From Pseudocalidococcus azoricus BACA0444 (GTDB lineage: Bacteria; Cyanobacteriota; Cyanobacteriia; Thermosynechococcales; Thermosynechococcaceae), in contig NZ_JAVMIP010000008.1 of assembly GCF_031729055.1 (NCBI RefSeq), positions 57,877 to 121,876 of the forward strand: a stretch of DNA of 64,000 bases, given 5' to 3'. Position numbers and translations under genes: made by a program. Below, piece after piece: positions 13,948 to 22,102 of this stretch. How positions within the stretch are numbered: the stretch's first letter is position 1; every line of letters starts with the position of its first letter. The notes beneath the pieces are model-generated. The model made no database searches. It saw nothing but the letters and a program-made list of their open reading frames with translations, and had not been told where the DNA came from.

Positions 13948-14962
13948 TCCAATGGTGGTAAGTCTCAGAGTGGGTTTGCACAGAATGGCCCATCTGTTGT
14001 GCAGCCAGGGTAATGTCAAGCCCAAAAGCCAGGGTTCTAATGGCCCAGGCATGGCGCAAATCGTAGGGCTTAAACGGCAAATGATTGGTGAGATAGCGGC
14101 TTGCAGCCCGGCCGACTTCAAGATTGGCACGATTCACATTGACCTGGGGCAAAATCACCTGAGACAGCCCGAACTGCTCAAACCACTCTGGATAGCACGG
14201 CCACACCCGCCTAAATCCAGTTTTAGTGTTTTCTTGAACTTCAATCACCATGGCCCCACTAGATATAGCGTCATAGTTCAACCTAAAGACTTCATGGGGC
14301 CGCAATCCGTAAGTTGCCAGCATCCCATAAACCCACTGCCAGGCCGGATTTGTGAACTTGCCCCAACACTCAGCAATCAAAGCATCCTCTGGAATCTCTC
14401 TGGGGGATGTTCTTTTAGTGGAATAATTACCGGCCAAGCCTTGAACGTCCAGAGGCAACTCAGCAAACTTGGACAAGGCCCCGATCACCATACAGGCCCG
14501 CTTTCGGGTTTTGGAGTTGATTGGCGTGGCATCAATCACCGAGCGCAACACATCCACACTGAGAGGCTGATCTCCAGGCAATAGCTTCAAGATTTTCAGA
14601 TAGTCGCCTTTCCATGTGGTTTCTGTTTTGTCAGTGCGCTCTCTGGTGGTGAAGTAGTGAGTCTCAAACCGTGTGATCCAGTCTGAAATTAACTCTGATC
14701 GGGTTTGTTTCTGGTATTTCTCCCAAGTAAAGCTATTTTCTGCCAGCATGACCCCAACCTTACGAGCTTCTTTCTCAGCAAAACTCACCCCGGCCGGATT
14801 TGCCATGACCCCTAACGCTATCCGTTGCTGGTGCGCTGGCCTATCCCCTGATTTACTCGGTAGCGTGGCCTGCAAATAAAGACGGTTCCCTATGGCCTGG
14901 ATGCTGACCCCAACCTTGGAGGATTTAAGACGGCCGTTGGCCTGGTTTATACGTCCATCCAT
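13862..14962 (-). CDS. int: Tyrosine recombinase (integrase)
   Basis: 366 residues: an N-terminal arm-binding region (about 1-80), a SAM-like core-binding domain (about 85-180), and the catalytic domain with R221 (YGLRPHEV), a likely K247 (ENTKTG), R303 (PYDLRHAWA; Tyr300 replaces the usual His), H326 (MGHS) and nucleophile Y335 (ETYHHW). It catalyses integration at the tRNA-Ala 3' end and, with an excisionase, excision. The start codon abuts arm-type repeats (14964-14983), so the enzyme may repress its own gene. It transcribes leftward, away from attR. Confidence 0.92.
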   Translation of the reverse strand: MDGRINQANGRLKSSKVGVSIQAIGNRLYLQATLPSKSGDRPAHQQRIALGVMANPAGVSFAEKEARKVGVMLAENSFTWEKYQKQTRSELISDWITRFETHYFTTRERTDKTETTWKGDYLKILKLLPGDQPLSVDVLRSVIDATPINSKTRKRACMVIGALSKFAELPLDVQGLAGNYSTKRTSPREIPEDALIAECWGKFTNPAWQWVYGMLATYGLRPHEVFRLNYDAISSGAMVIEVQENTKTGFRRVWPCYPEWFEQFGLSQVILPQVNVNRANLEVGRAASRYLTNHLPFKPYDLRHAWAIRTLAFGLDITLAAQQMGHSVQTHSETYHHWISQDVHQRAFESLMLRPDRPLPPILHFE

Positions 14963-14963
14963 A

Positions 14964-14983
14964 CCTTGCTTAAAGTTTGCTTA
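14964..14983 (+). promoter_or_regulatory. Integrase arm-type repeats, right end
   Basis: CCTTGCTTAAA at 14964-14974, identical to the two left-end copies, followed by TTTGCTTA (14976-14983). It lies directly upstream of the integrase ATG and about 140 bp inside the attR core. Confidence 0.6.
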
Positions 14984-15120
14984 CTTTTTCTGTTCTATCT
15001 GAAGCTATTTGTATATATCTGTAATGATTCACAGTTATTTACAAAGTCTATAAGCATTGATTTTACTGAGCTTTTAACGATTTTCCCAAAACAGAGAACT
15101 CATTACTTTTATAGCGTAAA

Positions 15121-15145
15121 TATGGAGAGTAGGGAACTCGAATCC
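15121..15145 (+). other. attR core (25-bp direct repeat)
   Basis: Identical to 111-135. It forms the 3' end of the intact tRNA-Ala gene on the minus strand, so integration left the tRNA functional. The distance between the two cores gives an element of about 15.0 kb. Confidence 0.92.
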
Positions 15146-15195
15146 CTGGCCTTTGCGGTGCGATCGCAACGCTCTACCAACTGAGCTAACTCCCC
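15123..15195 (-). tRNA. tRNA-Ala (anticodon CGC)
   Basis: A 73-nt cloverleaf on the minus strand: acceptor GGGGAGT/ACTCTCC, D-arm GCTCAGTTGGTAGAGC, anticodon arm TTGCG-ATCGCAC-CGCAA (anticodon CGC, Ala codon GCG), T-arm with TTCGAGT, discriminator A; CCA is not encoded. The anticodon arm contains the HIP1 octamer GCGATCGC. Its 3' 23 bases are within the attR core. Confidence 0.92.
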
Positions 15196-15222
15196 AGGCC
15201 CCTGATGTGCAGGATCAATATT

Positions 15223-15780
15223 CTAATACACTGAGAAAGACTGAGCAATTTGCTGATAGCGATTTTCTACTTTTGGCCAGCGACCTTCTGGGGCAGACAC
15301 ACTGAGGGTAAACACCTTGCCCCGACTAACCGCGATGGTTGAGAGATTATGACGCTCTTGGAATTCACCATTAACAGTCGGGATTTGAACCAGGTATTCC
15401 AAAGAGTAATAGGTTTTGGGGCCAATTTCCGCAGCGGCGGCTGATAATAATTCCGCATTGCGTCCAGATTCCTGAGGAGCAATTACATTTCGGAGCAGGC
15501 GTTGCCCCACTTCTTCCGGGCTACCCAAATCCGTCAAGGTCTTATTGCTACTGGTTTGGCTGACTACGACACTAACATTTTCAGAGGTTTGAATGATGTC
15601 ATGGAACACAACATCAGCGTTTCCAGAAACTTCCACTTGCACCCAACCCGTGGGATAGAGAAACTCATAGCCATCAATACTATCCACATAGGCCTGGAGG
15701 CCCGTAGCGGCATTGGCACCACAGCCACCCAGCATTAGGGCTACGACCAAAATGAAAACCAAAACAATCCGTTGCACCAT
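15223..15780 (-). CDS. PsbP-family lipoprotein (CyanoP-like)
   Basis: 185 residues from ATG 15780, close to CyanoP length; upstream in-frame ATGs would only lengthen the signal region. The N-terminus is a lipoprotein signal (VLVFILVVALMLGGCG), with the lipobox Cys near residue 20. The mature part shows the PsbP fold: YVDSIDGYEFLYPTGWVQVEV, VVFHDIIQTSENVSVVVS, then a C-terminal YSLEYLV...AVSRGKVFTLSVSAPE. CyanoP acts as an early assembly factor of photosystem II on the thylakoid lumen side. It is monocistronic and lies downstream of the tRNA used by the element. Confidence 0.85.
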   Translation of the reverse strand: MVQRIVLVFILVVALMLGGCGANAATGLQAYVDSIDGYEFLYPTGWVQVEVSGNADVVFHDIIQTSENVSVVVSQTSSNKTLTDLGSPEEVGQRLLRNVIAPQESGRNAELLSAAAAEIGPKTYYSLEYLVQIPTVNGEFQERHNLSTIAVSRGKVFTLSVSAPEGRWPKVENRYQQIAQSFSVY

Positions 15781-15893
15781 AAAGCTGACCATGAGGGATA
15801 AACTGAGCATAAAACATTGAGGATCAGGGTTTCTAGCCAGAGATAAGTTGTCCACTTCCGTAATCTTGATATGGGCTGATTCTGGGTTGTCCC

Positions 15894-16397
15894 TCATTCA
15901 GCAGCTTTGGCTTTTGCACCTTGAATCGTCAAAACGGAACAATGGGCATGGTGCAGGACGTAGTTACTCACGCTACCCAAAAATAATTCACTCAATCCTT
16001 TTAGGCCCCGTCGCCCCAACACAATTAAGTCAGCGTCCCACTCGAAGGCCAAGTTACAAATCGCCTTACCCGGATCTCCAAGGGCCTGGGTAAATTCCGT
16101 TGGTACACCCGCCGCAGTGGCCATCTCTGTGAGATTTTTTAGTAAATCCAGGCCCCGTTGCTCAAAGGCTTCCCACTGTTCCGTATAAACCTTCATCACT
16201 TCTTCATGGAGCCCCACATAAACCCCAGTAGCTCCCGGTGCAGCAAAAATTGGATCTGGATAGGCTTCATTCATCGGGGACATGACATGGACAAGCATTA
16301 AGTTACTTTGATTGGCCTGGGCCATGGCAAGGGCTTCTTGAAAGGCCAGATCCCCTAAATCGGTTCCATCTACAGCCACGACAATTTTTTTAAACAT
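15894..16397 (-). CDS. Universal stress protein (UspA family)
   Basis: 167 residues from ATG 16397 (MFKKIVVAVDGT, the canonical Usp start); a longer start 21 bp upstream is less likely. It has the ATP-binding variant signatures: AVDGTD near the start and VLGRRGLKGLSELFLGSVSNYVLHHAHCSVL at the end, the G-2x-G-9x-G(S/T) loop. It is a soluble cytoplasmic protein of stress adaptation whose ligand in this organism is unknown. Separated from both neighbours, so probably monocistronic. Confidence 0.9.
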   Translation of the reverse strand: MFKKIVVAVDGTDLGDLAFQEALAMAQANQSNLMLVHVMSPMNEAYPDPIFAAPGATGVYVGLHEEVMKVYTEQWEAFEQRGLDLLKNLTEMATAAGVPTEFTQALGDPGKAICNLAFEWDADLIVLGRRGLKGLSELFLGSVSNYVLHHAHCSVLTIQGAKAKAAE

Positions 16398-16734
16398 GAT
16401 GACTATCAATCCTCGCAAATCACAACAGCAACTATCCCAGTTCTACTTTAATTATCTGGTGGCAAAGGCACAACTTACTTCATATCGTTATCAGATTTGA
16501 TAGGTTTCGCAAAGACTGTTTACAAAATTGAGAATTAATAAGGTGAGTTGAGGAGCTTCAGTGGTTTATGAACAGGTTAACAACTTACAACCAGTTTAAA
16601 TCTGATTACATCGCGCTATCCAAGCTGTTCTAGAGCGATAGAAATCGTGAGGTCAGTGGTCATCAAACTTTTCCGAACTAATTCTTGTCCGGCTGGGAGC
16701 GGTCATAGTCCTTCAGACTAATTTTTATCAGAAA
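16398..16734. other. Intergenic region without a recognisable gene
   Basis: 337 bp between the Usp start and the 3' end of thiO. AT-rich near the Usp gene, presumably its promoter region. No RNA structure, repeat or short coding sequence that can be supported. Confidence 0.5.
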
Positions 16735-17916
16735 CTATGAAAAGCGTTGGTAGCTGAAGGGAGTTAGGGGAGGAACTGATTGCCCCTTGAGAATAGACTC
16801 ACTGATGTGGTGGGCAGTAATGGGGGCAAGCAAGATACCGTTGCGATAATGTCCGGTAGCTAACCAAAGATTGTCCCAGGCCCCTTGACCTAAAATTGGC
16901 CATTCATCGGGCGTTAACGGGCGGAATCCCCACCAGAGCTTTTCAATGGTTAAATCAGCCAGGCCTGGGCAGAGAGCCGTAGTTGCACTCAGGAGTTGGC
17001 GAATCCCTTGGGGGGTGTTACCAGGCCTGAAATCCACAGCTTCACTGGTGGCCCCAATCACAATCCGCTCGGACTGACGAGGAACCAAATAGACATCTGG
17101 GGCAAAGATCACCTGATTTAGGGGTGGGGCCTGGCCGGGTTCAAGTTTGAGTGCCAGCATCTGTCCTTTGCGTGAAATGACCGGAATCGGCAATAAACTC
17201 TGGCTCCAGGCCCCGCTGGCCAAAACATAGTGATCCGCTTGCCAAATTCCAGCCGTAGTCGCTACCCCCGTCACTTGATGATTGGTAGTTAAGAATTGAT
17301 CAACTGTAATGTGGGTTTTGATCGGAATCCTCAGTTCCGTTGCCGCCATCAATAGCACCTTAGCTAAAGCTTGATTATCCACCTGGCCATCTTGGGGATA
17401 CCACCAGGCCCCCCTAACTTTTGGGGCTAATCCCGACTGGCGAGCCGTGAGTTCTTCTCCAGTTAACCAGTGGGCGAGAAGGAAGGCATCCGGCATCCGG
17501 CATGAGTTCTCTAGCTGCGAGGAAATCTGTTCCCCATTGCGCTGTTCCTGATTCTCTCTCCCCCGTGCTCTTTTCTCACTACTCTCTTCCCCCTCATACA
17601 CCGGTGCCAAAATCCCACAGGGCCAATAGCCGGCATCCAGGCCCGTCAGTTGCTCTAATTTACTAATCCAATCGGGATAAAGCGCGCGACTGGCTAAACA
17701 TAAGTCCAACATTGGGCCGGGGGACAGTTGTTCGGCCTGGGGAGCTAACATTCCGGCCGCCGCATGGAGAGCCGCTTCTTCAAAATTGCGGGTGAGGATT
17801 GTCGGTTTAGCCCCTTGGAGAGCCAGTTCTATCCCAATAGCCAGGCCCATCGTCCCACCGCCAACAATGAGGACATCGATTGTATTGCGCTCTAGGGGCG
17901 AGAGAGTCATACCCAT
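16735..17916 (-). CDS. thiO: Glycine oxidase ThiO
   Basis: 393 residues of the FAD-dependent DAO family. The N-terminal dinucleotide-binding site is VLIVGGGTMGLAIGIELALQG, followed by HAAAGMLAPQAE, typical of ThiO; the C-terminus has GHYRNGILLAPITAHHISE. ThiO oxidises glycine to iminoglycine for the thiazole of thiamine. Unlike some cyanobacteria, it is not fused to ThiG. A charged low-complexity insertion of about 35 residues (EGEESSEKRARGRENQEQ...) lies near residues 106-140 between conserved strands and looks like a recent local expansion. Confidence 0.87.
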   Translation of the reverse strand: MGMTLSPLERNTIDVLIVGGGTMGLAIGIELALQGAKPTILTRNFEEAALHAAAGMLAPQAEQLSPGPMLDLCLASRALYPDWISKLEQLTGLDAGYWPCGILAPVYEGEESSEKRARGRENQEQRNGEQISSQLENSCRMPDAFLLAHWLTGEELTARQSGLAPKVRGAWWYPQDGQVDNQALAKVLLMAATELRIPIKTHITVDQFLTTNHQVTGVATTAGIWQADHYVLASGAWSQSLLPIPVISRKGQMLALKLEPGQAPPLNQVIFAPDVYLVPRQSERIVIGATSEAVDFRPGNTPQGIRQLLSATTALCPGLADLTIEKLWWGFRPLTPDEWPILGQGAWDNLWLATGHYRNGILLAPITAHHISESILKGQSVPPLTPFSYQRFS

Positions 17917-17995
17917 CGTCAGCAGTTAGATCCTCTTTTTACCATACTCTCGGGGTATCAGTACTCCAGTTGAGTTGGGTGAAATATGCGGAGAA

Positions 17996-18475
17996 TTATG
18001 GAAAAATCACTCTAAAACGCTCACACACCAAAAGCATTTCTGGAGTGGGCTGTTGGCCAATTTCTGGTAAAACTCGAGAAAAATAGGCCCAGTGTTCCCG
18101 CCGCCAAGTAGCCAGAGTCTGATCCCCTTCACCCTCATCCGCTGCAAATTGTGCATCAACCTGATTAAATGGACAAAGCTTGACTTCGGTGGTTTCAATT
18201 ACGCACAAAGGGTTATTGACTCCATCTATCACAATGCGCTTGAGACCAACTTTAGGAATTTCCTCTGTAGCTGCTTCCCATTCCCACAAAGCCGAGCAGG
18301 TTGCGGTTTTGTCCCCTCTAAGAACTAACTGCCCTAATTCATTGGCTAAATCAGGATAATCACCAAACTGTACTGCCTCAGCATGATCACGGGTAGATAA
18401 AACAGTCGGATTTGACTCTAGGTAAGCTTGCCAAAACTGAGCTACAGATTTCGCTCTACAGAACTCATCCAACAT
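17996..18475 (-). CDS. ASCH-domain protein
   Basis: About 159 residues from ATG 18475; an ATG at 18499 would begin within a dispersed repeat. The pattern LGQLVLRGDKTATCSALWEWEAATEE...VGLKRIVIDGVNNPLCVIETTEVKLCPFNQVDAQFAADEGEGD...WRREHWAYF is that of YqfB/DUF984-type ASCH proteins, with the conserved Lys-Thr-Ala-Thr and E-G-(E/D)-x-(S/T) segments. ASCH domains are RNA-related, and one subgroup hydrolyses N4-acetylcytidine. Function here unknown. Confidence 0.8.
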   Translation of the reverse strand: MLDEFCRAKSVAQFWQAYLESNPTVLSTRDHAEAVQFGDYPDLANELGQLVLRGDKTATCSALWEWEAATEEIPKVGLKRIVIDGVNNPLCVIETTEVKLCPFNQVDAQFAADEGEGDQTLATWRREHWAYFSRVLPEIGQQPTPEMLLVCERFRVIFP

Positions 18476-18496
18476 ATACAAGCCAGTAAAAAACAG

Positions 18497-18529
18497 CATA
18501 TAGCAAACAGTAATGATTCGTGAGATTAG
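18497..18529 (-). repeat. Dispersed repeat, inverted partial copy
   Basis: On the minus strand this matches the right half of the repeat at 1-49 and 23171-23219, sharing CACGAATCATTACTGTTT exactly with copy 1. It overlaps the upstream region of the ASCH gene. Confidence 0.6.
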
Positions 18530-18683
18530 CTCAACATTATTCGTGGCCGATTAATTTTGACTTAACCCCAGGCCTAAAAAAGAGCTACTCCTGACCAAGG
18601 GCAGTGATGATCAAACAGTCTCACAAATGAAGACGGATTGCCGTATCTTTATCTCTCGCAAGTACACACAACTGTTGGATAAT

Positions 18684-19712
18684 TTAGCTCAATAAACCTG
18701 CCACCAATCGCTGCGAATCCAAGTTCCGGCCAATGAAAACTAGACGGGTTTGGCGGGGTTCTTCAGGTTGCCAGAGTCGATCATAGAAATAATTGAGGCG
18801 TTGGCCCACTCCCTGCATCACCAGGCGCATTGGTTTTTCAGGAACAGCCACAAATCCCTTGATCCGATAAATTTCTTCGGTTTTCACCAGAGCGTCCAGA
18901 CGTTGGCGCAGGACTTCCGGCTGAAATTCCTGATCCTGAATTATATAGGCGGAATTAATCTCATCATCGTGATCATGGTCTTCTTCCAAATCATGATGAC
19001 TGGGGCGAGCGTCTAAATCGTCTTCCACGGCGGCCTGAAACCCCAAAACTAAATTCAAATCGGCCTGGGCCTGGTGGGTAGCAAAGATTTTAACGCGAGG
19101 GGAGAGTTCCTGCTGGAGTTTGGTAATGACCTGGGCCTGGGTGGCAGCATCCACTTGATCGGTTTTATTGAGAATCACCAAATCCGAGCAGGCCAATTGA
19201 TCTTCAAACAGTTCTCCGAGGGGAGTGTCATGATCCAAGCTCTCATCGGCCTGGCGTTGAGCCTCAATTGCGGCTAAATCTGGGGCAAATTGACCGGCCG
19301 CCACCGCCGCACAATCCACAACCGTGACCACACCATCCACCGTTGCCCCCTGCCGAATGTCTGGCCAGCGAAAGGCTGTTACCAGGGGTTTGGGGAGAGC
19401 CAGGCCAGAGGTTTCAATCAAAATATGATCGAGTTGATCCCGTCGTTTTAGGAGTTGTAGCATGGTTGGTAAAAATTCTTCCTGAACCGTGCAACACAAG
19501 CAGCCATTGGTTAACTCCCAAATTTTGCTGTCTTCACAGGTTTCAGGGGTGCAGGAGCGCAACAAATCCCCATCAATGCCAATTTCCCCAAATTCATTCA
19601 CTAAGACTGCAATCCGCCGCCCTTGATTGTTTTGGAGAAGATGACGAATTAGGGTTGTTTTACCACTGCCTAAAAAGCCAGTGATGATGGTGACAGGAAT
19701 TTTACTAGCCAT
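18684..19712 (-). CDS. cobW: CobW/COG0523-family GTPase metallochaperone
   Basis: 342 residues. Walker A GFLGSGKTT (12-20), CLCC metal-binding motif (71-74), NKTD guanine specificity, a His/Asp-rich linker (HHDLEEDHDHDD near 243) and a C-terminal CobW_C domain (IKGFVAVPEKPMRLVMQGVGQRLNYFYDRLW). These proteins insert or deliver metals using GTP. It is the third gene downstream of a cobalamin riboswitch and the cobalt uptake genes cbiM and cbiN, so cobalt supply for cobalamin is the likely job. Zinc-type COG0523 function is the alternative. Confidence 0.87.
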   Translation of the reverse strand: MASKIPVTIITGFLGSGKTTLIRHLLQNNQGRRIAVLVNEFGEIGIDGDLLRSCTPETCEDSKIWELTNGCLCCTVQEEFLPTMLQLLKRRDQLDHILIETSGLALPKPLVTAFRWPDIRQGATVDGVVTVVDCAAVAAGQFAPDLAAIEAQRQADESLDHDTPLGELFEDQLACSDLVILNKTDQVDAATQAQVITKLQQELSPRVKIFATHQAQADLNLVLGFQAAVEDDLDARPSHHDLEEDHDHDDEINSAYIIQDQEFQPEVLRQRLDALVKTEEIYRIKGFVAVPEKPMRLVMQGVGQRLNYFYDRLWQPEEPRQTRLVFIGRNLDSQRLVAGLLS

Positions 19713-19841
19713 ATCGCGGGTGCCCCATGGAAAATTAAATAACGAGCGGTTGAAAGCGTTGGGCTGACCAGATTTCTATGGTTTTGATCGGTCTGAATAG
19801 CCTACCTAACGCTGTGGTTTAAGATTTTGCCCTTGATAAGG

Positions 19842-20171
19842 TTAATGCGGATTTTTATTTTTCACAGGGGATGGAGTAGCATCCGTTCCGGTTTCCTTGC
19901 GGCCACGATACCAACCGATGACATAGCCAATAATTCCGGCCCCAATCCCGGCTTGAGTGGCAAACAAAAGGGACTCTATCTCACCACTAGCTGGCTCAAA
20001 AATGGGATTAAACCAGGTTTCGTAGTCAGGATGAATCTCATTAATTGCTGCCTCAGCCTGGCCATCTGCACCAGAAAATTCTGCTCCCTTAGCCACCACT
20101 AGCGGGACTATGGCCAGGGAAATGACACCCAAAACCAAGATCCAATTAGTCCAAGATGGTTGATTTTTCAC
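19842..20171 (-). CDS. cbiN: Cobalt transport protein CbiN
   Basis: 109 residues, usual for CbiN. It has two membrane spans (about 11-28 and 68-88) flanking a periplasmic loop with the family pattern EFSGADGQAE...EIHPDYETWFNPIFEPASGEIESLLFATQAGIGAGIIGY. CbiN is the small accessory subunit of the ECF-type cobalt importer that works with CbiM. It lies 51 bp after cbiM in the riboswitch-led operon. Confidence 0.9.
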   Translation of the reverse strand: MKNQPSWTNWILVLGVISLAIVPLVVAKGAEFSGADGQAEAAINEIHPDYETWFNPIFEPASGEIESLLFATQAGIGAGIIGYVIGWYRGRKETGTDATPSPVKNKNPH

Positions 20172-20222
20172 CGTTCTTACCTTTCATTGATGATTGTATA
20201 AAAGGGTTCTGAATTCTCGTGA

Positions 20223-21005
20223 TCATGCGTCTTTAGTAGTGACAGGAGAAATTGAACCGAGATTGAGTAGATTTAACATCCGTAACTCATCAGGAGAATA
20301 GGCCTCGAGCCAGTTCCAAACTAAGACCGTCAACAATCCCTCACTTAGGGCCAAAGGAATTTGGGTAATCATAAAAATCCCCCCAAACTTCAGAAATGAG
20401 GCTAAAACCCCACCCACTGGGGCCGGAAATGCTAAGGCTAGTTGCAAGGATGTGACCCCATAGGTTGCCAGATCTGCTAGGGCGGCGGCTAAGAAAATCG
20501 CCACTTTCTGCTTGTGGGTTGTTTTGAGAACCAGCCAATAGACTCCATAGGCAACCAATGGGCCAACCACAGCCATCGAAACCGCATTGGCTCCTAGAGT
20601 TGTCAAACCACCGTGGGCTAAAAGCAGGGCCTGGAACAGTAAGACCAGTGCACCCAAAACACTCATCACCCAAGGGCCAAACAAAATCGTCCCCAGGCCT
20701 GTCCCAGTCGGATGAGAACAACTGCCGGTGACTGAAGGAAGTTTGAGAGCGGACAAGACAAACGTAAAAGCCCCAGCCAACGCCAAAAGCAGCTTTAATT
20801 CCGGCTGTTCCTTGACAATGCGGTTTAGAGAGCGGAAGCCAAGCCAAAAACAAGGCAGAAAAACAATCCACCAAAAGACCGCCCACTTCAGGGGTAAGAA
20901 GCCTTCCATAATGTGCATGGCATAGGCGGGAGCGGGAGAGGCGATAACCAGATAAAAACTTAACCCAGCTATCATCCCCAGACTTAACCAGCGGGAAATA
21001 TTCAT
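20223..21005 (-). CDS. cbiM: Cobalt transporter substrate-binding subunit CbiM
   Basis: 260 residues from ATG 21005. An ATG-like start at 21062 is rejected because it lies in the riboswitch. After a signal peptide (ending ASPAPAYA) comes MHIMEGFLP, in which the mature N-terminal Met-His and following His bind Co2+. Multiple spans follow, with the family segments [16 protein letters not shown] and [16 protein letters not shown]. CbiM is the core metal-binding membrane protein of the ECF cobalt importer. No cbiQ or cbiO lies in the window. Confidence 0.92.
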   Translation of the reverse strand: MNISRWLSLGMIAGLSFYLVIASPAPAYAMHIMEGFLPLKWAVFWWIVFLPCFWLGFRSLNRIVKEQPELKLLLALAGAFTFVLSALKLPSVTGSCSHPTGTGLGTILFGPWVMSVLGALVLLFQALLLAHGGLTTLGANAVSMAVVGPLVAYGVYWLVLKTTHKQKVAIFLAAALADLATYGVTSLQLALAFPAPVGGVLASFLKFGGIFMITQIPLALSEGLLTVLVWNWLEAYSPDELRMLNLLNLGSISPVTTKDA

Positions 21006-21054
21006 GTTTGCCTGTACCTCGCAGACGTAACTTTTATTGGTGTTCATCATATCG

Positions 21055-21178
21055 GCGGGCATTCTGACTGAGAGAACTTAGGTTAGACATTCTCATCACA
21101 GTTGCGGGACAGCGGTAGATTGGGCACTACACTTTCCCCCTTGCGTTTGATGGCTGCTCCCCACCAAAACCGATTTCA
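21055..21178 (-). promoter_or_regulatory. Cobalamin riboswitch
   Basis: On the minus strand: AAGGGGGAAAGT, then a GTAG...CTAC hairpin, then the B12 box CGCTGTCCCGCAACTGTGATGAG, and a terminal AGTCAGAATGCCCGCC, in the order of the class-I cobalamin aptamer. It ends about 50 nt before the cbiM ATG, consistent with B12-dependent shut-off of cobalt uptake. The exact 5' limit is estimated. Confidence 0.88.
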
Positions 21179-21333
21179 CCACCATATCATCTGGCCGGAT
21201 TTCCTGAGTAATTGATTGTTCCTCGGCAACTCGCGTCCTCCAGTAAATCCCCACCTTAGTGACCTGATAGGATTGAAGTAATCCAGCCAGTCATTGGCCT
21301 GGACTTGAGCGGCAATTTTTGCCTGCCCCTTGT

Positions 21334-21406
21334 GTACCCGTAGCTCAGCGGATAGAGCACTCGCCTTCTAAGCGATCGGTCGTTGGTTCGATCCCAACCG
21401 GGTACG
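21334..21406 (+). tRNA. tRNA-Arg (anticodon TCT)
   Basis: A 73-nt cloverleaf: acceptor GTACCCG/CGGGTAC, D-arm GCTCAGCGGATAGAGC, anticodon loop CTTCTAA (anticodon TCT, Arg codon AGA), T-loop TTCGATC, discriminator G. The first anticodon-stem pair is C-T mismatched. CCA is not encoded. Confidence 0.93.
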
Positions 21407-21598
21407 TTCTTGATATACCGTTACTTCAATGCTTGCAACCCTATCTTTGTCGGCCTTCATAGTGTTATTAGCTGTTATAAACTGATAGGAGATGATGCTA
21501 AATGATGGCAAATGAGCCAAAAAACGAGCCAAATACGAGCGGTGAATGAGCGGCCGGTGTAGAGTTAAGCGTCCAGGCCAGGGGGGAAGTTTAGCGAT

Positions 21599-21871
21599 TC
21601 AGGCGACATATTCGTTGACGTATTTCTAGAGCCACAACTCGGATCATTGGAGCACGCAGGCAATACCCGCCAACGGGATTTTCTCTAAGAGAAAGCGATT
21701 AAGCATGGCTGAGATGGCCGGGGCACGAGGTTTCCACTGGGGATTCTCGACAAACTGGCGACCACAATCACGGCATTTATAATTCTGCTTTCCACGACGG
21801 GTCGTCCCATTTTTCATGATGTCGTCTGAGCCGCAGGTCGGGCATTGCAGGAAGCGAGGGATGTTAGACAT
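21599..21871 (-). pseudogene. IS1-family transposase InsA-like remnant
   Basis: The N-terminus is intact (MSNIPRFLQCPTCGSDDIM...YKCRDCGRQFV), the zinc ribbon of IS1 InsA, followed by LLEKIPLAGIACVLQ. Then in-frame stops occur at 21646-21644, 21628-21626 and 21601-21599, while family-like residues continue between them (SELWL, KYVNEYVA, where an intact copy has a helix-turn-helix ending in YVNE-YA). No InsB part follows. This is a degraded insertion sequence. Confidence 0.82.
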
Positions 21872-22102
21872 GGAACTGTTAAAGAACTACTGGACTTTTT
21901 TTATCTGACCTTTACAAAATGGCACTACTAAATTTGCCCCAAGACCAAGCAGATAAATAATAAAGTTCCGGGTAGAGGGGAACGGGGCAAGTGGATAACC
22001 AAAGGACAACAAAAATCACCACAAAACTTGAGCATAGGTAAGGAATTATCGGGATCGTGCAAGAACTGCATCTAATGCCATATTGCCCGGAATTACTGTG
22101 CC

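Noticed and set aside
13931-14584. 217-codon plus-strand frame opposite integrase
   Set aside because: The minus strand encodes a complete tyrosine recombinase with its catalytic residues, so the plus frame is a shadow.
21334-21406. tRNA-Arg as a second attachment site of the 15-kb element
   Set aside because: No fragment of its 3' end was found elsewhere in the window, and the element is bounded by the tRNA-Ala repeat.
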